Source of the DNA: Cyrtodaria siliqua | Taxonomy: Eukaryota > Mollusca > Bivalvia > Adapedonta > Hiatellidae | Length of the DNA stretch: 64,000 bases | NCBI GenBank assembly: GCA_037043455.1 | Contig: JAWPHD010001222.1 | Location: forward strand, 248,001-312,000 | Direction of reading: 5' to 3' | In this document: positions 24,249 through 36,200 of the stretch, one piece after another | Layout of the letters: each line of letters begins with the position of its first letter | Numbering within the stretch: the stretch's first letter is position 1 | The notes under the pieces: model-generated | Seen by the model: only the letters and a program-made list of their open reading frames with translations | Told to the model about the DNA's origin: nothing | Databases searched by the model: none | Made by a program: the position numbers and the translations under genes

Positions 24249-27200
24249 TTGCATAAAAAGTTTTAGAGTCGGCTTCTTAAAAAAATAGGGTCGGTTGGGT
24301 TACTTGAACCACACATATTTGTTTATGTGGCCTTACTGATACAGATAGTAGATACAGTCACAGGGATATTGAATATCAAAACGATCTCAGATCAATAAAG
24401 AACAGTTGGACCTAGAGTCGTCAATTATGTCTGTTCGGGCGAGTGGGGGAGCCATACGTTTTTGTCCCATGGACAATAACAATTTCTAGCTGCATTTTGT
24501 TTTCTTCTGAATGTCAATGTTCCTGTTTTGGTCTATTGGGTCCAAAATGCATTTCTAGAGGACACATGCATTGCCCATGACAAAACGTTATACCCCTAAT
24601 TCTACCTCTGTCAGAAGGTGGCGTTATTTAAACCAAGCTATACCCATATACTGGTTTATTACCTCTGGGCACGGAAAATTCCAGTTATCTAGACACGTTG
24701 CCTTTTATTATACCCCGGCTTTCACAAAGTGAAGTGGGGTCACATTTGGCCCCGCCCCAAGGGTCACATGTTTTACATAGACATGTATAGGGAAAAACTT
24801 AAAAAATCTTCTTCTCTGAAACTGCAAGAGCCAGAGGTTTAATATTTTGCTGTTGCTATAAGCTTATGGTCCTTTACCAAGTTTGTTCAAATGGTGACCC
24901 TGGGGACACATCTGGCCCCGCCCCGGGGGTCACAGTTTTACATAAATGCTTGTTTTTAATTCTTTATTTTTTTTTTATTTTTTTTTATTTTATTTTTTTA
25001 AATTGTTTTTTTTATTATTTTTTTTTTTTTTTTTTTTTTTTTTGATTATCTCTACTGGCCAACTTGGAAAACCAGCCAGATCGGACCAGTAATGGCGGAG
25101 TTATGGCTCTTGATTTAGTTAAAAAGGCTATATTTTGCCTCTTTAAGACGATAGTCACTCGCTTCATTGATGTCATAAGAGCCATATTAGCAAGTAGAGC
25201 ATCCACAGGCCCTTTTGGGCCTCTTGTTATTACTTGCTCTACTCAAACAGTTGTGAATGGATTGTTCCCAAACATCATACACACATAAAAACTGATGACC
25301 TTATGTCCCTCTACATCACACATTGTTGATTGGCTAATTTATTAAAGAATTATGGCCCTTTGTTTGACTTCGAATTTAAGCGGGGTATTCGTCACCTTCA
25401 GTGATAGTTCTAGTTTCTCTCTGAGCTACTGGAAATATCCTGAATAATGTATAGATGAGCCTTTAAATAACACTTCTATTTATCAATTCTAGAGGTCGTA
25501 TGTATTGCCCATGGCAAGACATTATACCCTCTTAATAGAGGGCATTGAAGGACGTACATCAGGATTTGTATTATTTTTAGAATTGTTCAAATACATTATG
25601 TATTTAATTGATAAAAATAAACTAAATGAGCCGTAAAACACCAACTGAAATAACACTAGAGGTACAAAATAAACGACCCGAAGAGGATAGTCGGGGATAG
25701 CTATTTTAAAGTTGGTGGTAAAATAAAGTTCATGACAGTTATTTAGAACTTGGGGATTTCTCTATAGAGTTCCAAGACTTGTTGTAAATTGTAATTTCTA
25801 ATTATTGCGCTATGTTATGAGAAACTGTTTAAACTGTTATTGCTCCATCTATATCTGTGAACTATTTCAAGTTTTAAACTGGTCATTCCATACTTTTTTA
25901 TGGTTTAAACAAATTAGGTCCCAAATCCTGATGTACTCCCTTTAACCAAGCTGAACATGTACTGTTTTTTCCCTGGAAAAGTCCAGTCTTGTCTGATAGT
26001 AAGAGTAGGGTAAACTAGACTCATCAGGGCAGGAAAATTAGTTTTTGAGTTAATAACTTACTCAGCTTACATCAGTTGTAACAAAAGCTCTGTGAATTTA
26101 CTTTAGTCACTCTCAATGTCTTCCTGAGTAACCAGTTCTACGCAAATGCAGATAAAGTGTCTTGCTCAGGGACGCAACACATATGGCGGGGATTGAAACT
26201 ACGACTTTTCGATCCTGGGTCCAACACCCTCCCCTAGATCACACTGACAGCGCTCATGTAGCCATTACTTATCTCTGAGCTACTCAAATTAGCCAGAATA
26301 ATGTATAGATGAACAGTTTTCTGATTCCATTCCAGAGGACACGTGTATTGCCCGTGCGTCCAACACTGTCAAAAAGATGTGCAAGCAGGAAACCTACACA
26401 GAGGCATGGGAAGCCCTGCTCAACAAGCCTGTGTCGGAGCTGGTCATTCCTGTGGAGATGGAGAAAAAAGACGAGGAGGAGGAGGAAACACAAATACAGA
26501 ACGCGGCCGTGGTGGCCGGCATTAGTCTGGACATCGGGGTCAGTATTGTCAAGTATAAACTATTCTTTTTTATGCCCTGCCACAAATGTGGAACATGCAT
26601 GTAGTATTGCCCTTGTCCATCCGTTCCAGGTTTTACATGGAGGTGTCGATTCTTATGAATGGCGGAAGGTGTACAGTACTGGTTCTACCCAGGAAAAAAT
26701 TGTGGTCTGCTTACCTACACCACAAAAAAAATCAAAAAACGCGACCATCATATATCCTTACATGTGTTGAAAATGAAGTAAAACACCACACAAATACATA
26801 GAAGTTTTTTATTATTAAGTGGCTGGTGGCGATAAAGTGGGGCATACGTGTCCCTTGGACACGTTTTCTAGTGTTACATCAATTACAAATATTACAAATC
26901 ATACCAAACAGCTAATACAAGTCACACATGATGGCTAAGATGACGACATTTGCAGGGTTAGTTTATATACCTTACTCTATGACTGTAAATGTACAGGTTT
27001 ATAATGACTGGATATTCTAGGTTTTTACCCATTGTCAATTGAAATTTATCGGGCTTGAAAGTGTCATTAACTGGATATATTTTACATAGGTTGCTGCATA
27101 AATTCCGAAGTGCTAAAATAACATGATCAAGTTTTGTCCCTGATTGCTCAAGAATGTTTAGAATTTTCTCGAGCAGTCGAAGACTTCTCTGTATCCTCTC

Positions 27201-30200
27201 CACTTTTCCTTGTAAGCATCTCTCAATAACGTCAAATCACTTTTACAGGAGGGTCCCCCACCGATCGCCAAGCCGTCACTGTCGGGTGCTGACCTGAAAG
27301 AGAAACTAAGTAATCTGTGTACTTCCCTGGCCTCGACTGCCTTTACCGAGAGCAACATCGCCATCATCGACAACTGCGTCTACAGCAGTGGGCTCACTGC
27401 CATGTGTGTATACAAGCGCACACATGCTACGTCGGACGAGTGTGCTCTTTGTGAACTTTATATCGATAATCTGCTTATTGCTGCAGGTAATTCAATTTCA
27501 GATCATTGACCACTGTTAGAAAAGTGGAGCTGCACTGTTCTTGTTATTAACAGACCCCAGTTGGCAAAGTGCCAAAAAATAGCCAAACGTAGAATCCAAG
27601 TCTGCACGAAAAAGATTTTAGCCTTATAGTCATAGTCCTTCGGACTATCATGCTAAGAAAATGGTATAGTCCGAAACGGAATTTCATAGTCCGAACCTAA
27701 AGAACCGACTAGTTGGAAAGAAAGTATTTGGCAAGTTTTACAAAACATTTTATCATTTTTGTGGCTTAGCCACAGGCGCCTACTGAACCAACTGTTCTGA
27801 AAACCTTACTCTTTTTTCTTCGTACTCGGGGGTTCTCTCCAGGGCATTGAGTATTTTAATAAACCATGTTAGATATTAATTTCCACAAACATCTCCATTA
27901 TTGTTAGTTTACACCTTTTATTCATTGTTATTAACATGTAATTGGCCGACACAATCTCATGGTATGCTGGTAACATTGTCGGACATAGTTAACTGTTCAT
28001 TTACATGGAATCCTACTATGAATGTTTGTTCTGCAGGTCATGGCAACTCCAAGGTAGCGTGCATGAACGAGGCGTATAACAGCGCTTACGAGATTCTGAC
28101 GACAACTGCCCCGGACATGATCATTCTGAACCATAGGCAGCTGAAACCGTCCGAAACTAGCGGTAAGCAATATGTTTTGAGCTTGGAAGTGGCGTAAAAA
28201 AGGTATAAAAAATGCAGGCATTAGTCTTGAAAGGAGAATATTACAGTAAAAAAAAAAGGATGAAAAATAAATACATGTATAATAATTTTTTATTATGGTT
28301 CAGTTCTAAAGGGACTTACAGCAATCTTGAAGTGTTTATCAAACTCTGATATTAGCGTCACAAGTTATTTATCCAGTATCATTGTGACTTGAAACCTGCG
28401 TGCATATAATTAAATAAACTAACTCTGTCGTCATTCAAATTAGAGTTATTTCCCTTTGTAATTTTATTCTTAGAATTTTTGCCTGAGGCATATCTTCAAA
28501 ACTACTGTTGGGACTGCAATGAAACTTCACCAGTTATAGAGGGCAATGAGAGAAAGAACAGAGTGCAAGAACCATAACTCTGTCATCATTCAAATTAGAG
28601 TTATTGCCTTTTGTAATTTTTATACTTAGATTTTTTATCTGGAGCATAAACTTCTAATTAATGGAACTGTAAATTGAGAACTGCTGAGTGATACAAGGCC
28701 ATACGATACATTTCGGGGAGCATCCATCGGTTCTATCGATTTTCTTGATTCCTTAGGAAGACCCTGTATCCGATCATTTATAAAATGGATTTGGCTCTTA
28801 ATTCAGTTGTCTCGTACTAAAACATGTTGTAGTTGAAAGTAATTAAATGGGGATTCACTCCCCATTGCCACATCATATTGGGTTTTATCAGGACAGCTAC
28901 CTCGGAGGGAGATGTGATGAATGAATTTTCCCTTCAGACAATCCACTGACATGTAACGAATCTACGCAGTGAAGAGGTCTGTAGGTCATAAGTGCAATGC
29001 CTTATCCACTGAGCTACAGACATTGATTTAGAGGGGAAAGGGTTAAAGAAACTAACCTGCCAAATAACGGCAAAATTACACTACAGTGGTTTTTAGCTCT
29101 ACTGATCAGAGATCAGCAGAGCTTATGCCGTGGTGCGGCGTCCGTCGTCCGTCCGTCCGTCCGTTAACTTTTATTTGTAGCGACTACTCCTCTGAAACTA
29201 CTGGATGGATATTCATAAAACTTTACAGAATTGTTGCCCATGAAGTCTAGTTGATCCTAGCAAAAATTCCTGTTGATGTGAAATCCAAGATGGCCGCCCA
29301 AGCTAGAAATAGATTTTTTAAATTCAAGTTTGTAGCGACTACTTCTTGAAAACTATAAGTGATATTGATATGGGACTTTTTCTAAAATGATCAGCATGAC
29401 ATGATGGTTATCCGAGTCGAACATTATTTTGATTCGACATTAAACATGGCTGCCAGTGGCCATCTTTGTTTACATAGAGTTATATAATGAAAACTTGTAG
29501 CGACTACTCCTCTGAAACTACTTGACGGATTTTCATGAAACTTCACAGAAATGTTGCTCTTGATGTCTAATTGATCCTAGCAAAATTTTAGGTCGGTCGG
29601 AAATTCAAGATGGCCGCCATGGCTAAAAATAGATTTTCAAAATGCAAGTTTGTAGCGACTACTTCTTGAAAACTATAAGTGATATTGATATGGGACTTTT
29701 TGTAAAATGATCAGCATGACATGATGGTTATCCGAGTCGAACATTATTTTGATTCGACATTAAACATGGCTGCCAGTGGCCATCTTTGTTTACATAGAGT
29801 TATATAATGAAAACTTGTAGCGACTACTCCTCTGAAACTACTTGACGGATTTTCATGAAACTTCACAGAAATGTTGCTCTTGATGTCTAATTGATCCTAG
29901 CAAAATTTCAGGTCGGCCGGAAATTCAAGATGGCCGCCATGGCTAAAAATAGATTTTCAAAATGCAAGTTTGTAGCGACTACTTCTTGAAAACTATAAGT
30001 GATATTGATATGGGACTTTTTCTAAAATGATCAGCATTACATGATGTTGGTCCTTGCCAAAAATCATTTTGATTAGATGTTAAACATGGCTGTCAGCGGC
30101 CATCTTTGTTTACATAGAATTATATAATGAAAACTTGTAGCGACTACTCCTCTGAAACTACTTGACGGATTTTCATGAACTTCACAGGAATGTTGCTCTT

Positions 30201-33200
30201 GATGTCTAATTGATCCTAGCAAAATATCAGGTCGGCCGGAAATTCAAGATGGCCGCCACGGCTAAAAATATTTTTTCAAAAAACAAGTTTGTAGCGACTA
30301 CTTCCTGAAATCAAAATCAATCAGTAGAGCTTCAAGGTCATTGACCTCTTGTTTTATGTGTTTTGTGAATGCAGCCTGTGCCTGTGCCATTGTGAAAAAT
30401 AGCGGCATTTTTCTAAAAATTGTGAACTATTATAACAAAAGAAAAAGAAACTTTTTCACTTTTATTTTCACAGTTTAATATCCCTTGGTTTTAAGTTTTG
30501 TTTTTGGTAAATACAGACTAGTTTTGACACCATCTTATATTAAGACAAGTATCCTTACTGCCTTTTTTTTTTTTTTTTTTTTTCAGATTGTGAATTTTTT
30601 GGATATAATTGTGAAAAAAGTATACTTTTTGGCATTGTGAATGGGGCCGAATAACGGCCCCAAATTAGGCATAAAAAAACACTGCACTACAAACCTGTTA
30701 ATCAAAACTCTATCCAGGTGTTCAGGCTATATAATAATGTATCTTATTAAATTCGACGCTCCAGTTTTAGGGTTTGGCCTGGCTGGTCAAAGCCATTTAT
30801 ATTGTATTTATAGAGTTTGTATTCACTAAATATGTAAGTTATATATTCATATACCTCGTTGTCTGTAGGTTTAGAAACGGATAACACATTCTGTAAAATT
30901 TTGCTATTGTTGGCAGGGTAGCTATTTCACATTTTACATATGTTATGCAATCTTCATTATTGTTCACAGGACCGTATGTATTAGATGTAGTTGTGAAGGG
31001 TGCTACAGGACAGCAACGGGAATCAAACATTGCCTCCCTGCGTCGCAGCGGCTTCGACCCGGATGACAAATCAAAATCTTTGACCGATTTTGTGATTGTT
31101 GAAGCGTCTAACTGGAACACAGACAGACGCACAAATGCATTCTGTATCCTACAACATAGCGCAACTGCCAACGGCATGCTGTTACAATGGTACTTCACCA
31201 ATGTACGAGTCGCGGGAGTCACAAATTACAAAAATGAAACAAAACCGGTCGGAAAATTCAAGTAAGAAACTTTATGGCTAGAAAATAATTATTATTATAC
31301 ATTCACGAAATTTGTTCTAATAAATCGTTGAATGTGGTAGTTTTCCAAAATTATTGATTGCGACAACCAACAAAAAGACGTTTTTTTAGATATGGTCAAG
31401 TCTAGCAAACTTGATAGAAGTGCAGTTTAAAGGAACTGGATTTGAAAGTGTCGGTCTAAATACAAATAATTTTTTGTTTTTTGTTTGTATTGTGTTTTAC
31501 GTCTTTTCAACACGTAAGGTTATGTATGACGGTCGATTTTTTTTGTGGTGGAGGTAGACCACCCACATTTCTTAGGTAGAACCAGTACTGTACACCTCCC
31601 GCCATCCGTAAGAATCAACACTTAGTATATCCGTTAACTTTGGAGTGAACAATTTGCTTTCATGGGAAAATAATTACCTGGTATAAAATCATAAATATTT
31701 ATTCAGAATTCTGACTGATTTCCCAACAAAGCAATTTTATAAAGATTACAAAAAACAAACAGAAAAGCCAACAAAAGCTAATATTTATACCCAGACGAGA
31801 GTTTTTCATGAGCAATTAATAAACAACTGTTTAATCCCACTGGGAGTCGACTTGTAAGTGAGGAAGTGTCGATTCTTACGGATAGCGAGAGGTGTACAGT
31901 ACTGGTTCTACCCAGGAAAAGTTGGTGGTTTGACTCCACCACAAAAAATCGACCGTCTTATATAACCTTACCTGTGTTGAAAATGATGTAAAACACCAAA
32001 CAAACAAACAAAACAAATAACTGTTTAACAGCTGTTTTTATTTATAAGGAAATCCTTCACACGATTGTAGGCCTATTTTGCTTTTTTCATGGAAATAATC
32101 ACTCGCCTACCGTCTTGTGAAGGAGTTACCTATAATCGAGCAAAGCAGTTAAAAAGTCTCTATAATCTTTGCTGTTTTTGTTACAGAAACAAGTCCACAA
32201 GATTACAGTATGTGTTCACACTCTAACATCTATCAGTCTGGCACTGATGTCGCTATGGCTCTCTCTCTCTGACCTGACATGCTTCTTGAAAGAGTCGGAG
32301 TGGGCTAGCTTTGATCAGGTGCATATTTCCTTTTTTCAATTTTATTTATATTTGAATGAGATGTCCCACTGTCGCAAATCGTCACAAATCATCGTCCACA
32401 ACGGCTTGTAAATACTTTACGTGTATTTGATTTACTGTAGCTCCCAGAGTCTTTTTGAAAAGTACAGCTGTTGTGAAACTTTTTTTACCTGCTTTTTCTA
32501 AATTTAATCAACCGGAATCGGGCAAACACATTTCAGAGAATAAAACCGAGTTTTCTCCACCGAGCATTTTCTTGCCACCGAGGTTTAGTGAATGTTACTC
32601 ATGTTATTCACCGGAATTCACAACGAAACACATTCTATCTATCACTCTGTGATCACCGAGACATCTCATTTAAACGTGAATAAAATTGACAGAAAAGGAA
32701 GTGCACCAGTTCAGAACTGTGAAATTCGGCCATTTTGATGATATAGTACATATGCTTGTAGGCCAATACACCGACATCTTTGCCATACTGATATATGACT
32801 CGGTGATTTAGAAGTTGGTATTTTCAAATATAACGTAGTAACATATATTCACTCAAATATAAAAACAGAAAGTGTCTCAGTCACAGAATTAACACGTGAC
32901 TTTAATACATTTTCCTGAATTCAGTATTACTAAACTGAATTATTATATTTCGTGAACACATTCATTCTCTGTAAATCATATTTTTTGTGGGAGCATCTTT
33001 TGATAGATTTGTTAAAATTATTAAACAGAAATTCAAAGAAATTTTTTGGCAGTAAGAATAGGATTTTCATGGCAGCCTGCCTCATGAATGTTAGAATAAT
33101 TTTCGAGAATTGTAAGAGAATAGTGACATTTGTTATGTTTCCATAATGAATCAAATTATTAACAATCTTACTGGCATATTACCTGTCTGTTGCAAGTAGA

Positions 33201-36200
33201 ACACAAAAGGAATTAATAGGTATAATTTGGGTTTCGTATCAAATAAAAAATTATGTAAAACAAAGTAATTCTATTCACAGCTTTATAGTTTCCCCAACAC
33301 GTGACATGGAGGTTGGATATTTCGGAAAGTTACTTTTCGGTAGGATCAAATTTGTAAAACGTCGTAGCAGTATATATAGACAGACAGACAGACAGACAGA
33401 TCAGAGTGAGGTACAAGACAGACACAAGTTTGTCGTACTGTGCATTTTAGACAAACATGGCTACACAATCATGTGTTTGTGTGTTTCAGCTGCATTGTTT
33501 ACCTGAGAGGCCAGCAAGTTGGGGAGCATACTGGCTACAGTAAAAACAAGACGAGAAACATAGCTGCTGCGGATGCTCTGTTTAAACTGTATGAAACAAA
33601 CGATGCCATTAGAGTAAGTGAAACTTTCACTATAAATGTTTTTAATTAAGATAGTCCTTTAAGGTCCCGTACAACAACGTTTAGACAACGCAGTCATTTC
33701 ATAGCATTTATGGGAACATTTTGACTCACTTTCTCCCTTTGTCAAGGGTCAGCCAGGCAAGCTTATGTGAATGAACGGTGTTCGTTGTCAGTCTTCCGCC
33801 GTACCTTGAAATATTTGGGAGGAGTTTGATGTGTTATTAGCTCTACTGATCATTGCCCTTTGTAATTTTATATTTACAATTCTTGTCCGGAGCATTACTT
33901 AGAAAACACTAATGGGACTGAAATGAAACTTCACACAAAGATAAAGAGCAATAAGAGGAAGCATAGAGCATAAAACCATAACTCTATCTTAATTCAAAAT
34001 ATAATTATTGCCCTTTGGAATACTTATAATTCATGTCCGTTGCATAATTCAGAACTACTAAGGGCTGTTCCAGAAATTATGACGTCCCACCCGCAGGCGG
34101 CAAACATTTATTTTTGAAATGGGTGATCGTGTTTATATTATATTGAATTACGTGGATGGCTGTACAAAAAATACAAATGGTAGGTGGGTGTCATTGACCT
34201 AAAATGTTGGTATATGGGTATCAGGGTGTAAAACAAATTGGTATATGGGTCTAAAAATGCCAATTCCTGAATAATTAATTGGGTCGGTCAAGGTCGAAAC
34301 AATTTAACGATAACAAATGATAATGAAATTCTGTAACGGTATGGTCGCCACACAGAAAGAGAAGGTATTAAATTTACACACAGAGCGACATAGAAACACG
34401 GAATGTGTTATTTAAGCAGGCTCTACCCTTCAGATATTTTTAGGCTGAATTCTCGCTCATCTCTTAAGAAGACGTGGGACATGGTCCGGAAAATAAGTGG
34501 TAAAGGTAATTCTAGTACTGTAAATCATCTTAAAACAGATAATGGAGATATAACATCTGTCAAAGATATTACAAACACTTTGGCAGAAACTTTTTCCAAA
34601 AATTCTTCTTCTGAAAATTGTCAACCAAATTTTCTGAAAAATAAGAAACAAAAAGAACAGAAGAAGCTGAACTTCAAGTCGAAAAACTTGGAAAAATACA
34701 ATAAACTATTCTCTCTCAAAGAACTTCGAGAGTCTCTTAAAAAGGCTCATGATACATCAGCTGGTCCTGATGATATCCATTATCAATTACTAAAACATTT
34801 ACCTGAATCCTGTCTCTCCACCCTTCTTGATATATTTAATAAGGTTTGGGTGACGGGAATCTTCCCCGATTCTTGGCGGGAAGCAATCGTTATTCCAGTC
34901 CCCAAACCTGGAAAGGATCATACGGACCCAATAAATTATCGCCCAATCGCTTTAACGAGTTGTATATGTAAAACCATGGAACGAATGATTAATGAGAGAC
35001 TCGTTTGGTACCTGGAGTCCAACAAACTGATAACAAAGTATCAAAGTGGATTCCGGCGCCAACGAGGCACAACAGACAATCTCATACGATTTGAATCGTT
35101 TATTAGGGAAGCTTTCATAAAAAAAGAACATTTAGTCGCTGTATTTTTTGACTTGGAGAAAGCTTATGATACTGCATGGAAGTACGGTATTATGAATGAT
35201 CTACATGACATTGGTCTTAGAGGCCGATTACCCATTTTTATAGAGAAATTCTTAGATGATAGACAGTTTCGTGTCCGAATGGGTTCAACCCTCTCTGATA
35301 TTCATGAACAGGAGATGGGTGTTCCACAGGGCAGCATACTATCTGTCACACTTTTTAATATAAAGATTAACAGCATAGTAAAATGCATCAATCCAGGTGT
35401 GGATTGTTCGCTATATGTTGACGACTTTGTTATATGTTATCGTGCAAAAAACATGAATACTATCGAGAGACAATTACAACAATGTCTCAATAAACTTCAG
35501 ACCTGGTCTGATGAAAATGGTTTTAAATTTTCTAAATCTAAAACTAATTGTATGCACTTTTGTCAACTTCGTAAACATCATGAAGACCCTCATCTAACAC
35601 TGGACGGGTCACCAATACCAGTAGTGGATGAGACAAAATTCCTTGGTCTTATTTTCGACCGTAAATTAACGTTTATACCACACCTTAAATACTTGAAGGC
35701 CAAATGCCTTAAAGCTCTTAACTTACTTAAAGTTGTTGCAAACACTAATTGGGGAGCAGATCGAGAAGTCCTCTTGCGACTTTACAGATCTCTTATCAGA
35801 TCCAAGCTGGACTACGGCTCAGTAGTATATGGATCGACTCGCAAGTCGTACTTGCAGATGCTCGACCCTATACATAATCAAGGATTACGACTCGCCTTAG
35901 GTGCCTTTCGTACATCACCAGCCGAAAGTCTATATGTTGAAGCCAATGAACCATCACTGTCTCATAGACGAGACAAATTAGCTCTTCAATACGCCATTAA
36001 ATTAAAGTCTAACCCTTCAAACCCAACTTTCGATAACGTTTTTCATCCTAGTTGTGAACCTCTTTTTGATCGAAAACCGAAGGCCATTCGACCATTTGGT
36101 CTTCGTATTAAACCAAAATTAAGAGACACTGAAATCGACCTAAATTTGATTGCCAAGTACAAAGTACCACAAATTCCACCGTGGACTTTGGAAACTCCAA

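Noticed and set aside
26309..26770. Open frame of 153 codons over exon 7
   Set aside because: Wrong frame relative to the splice phases; it runs through the donor at 26538 into a Helitron-like element.
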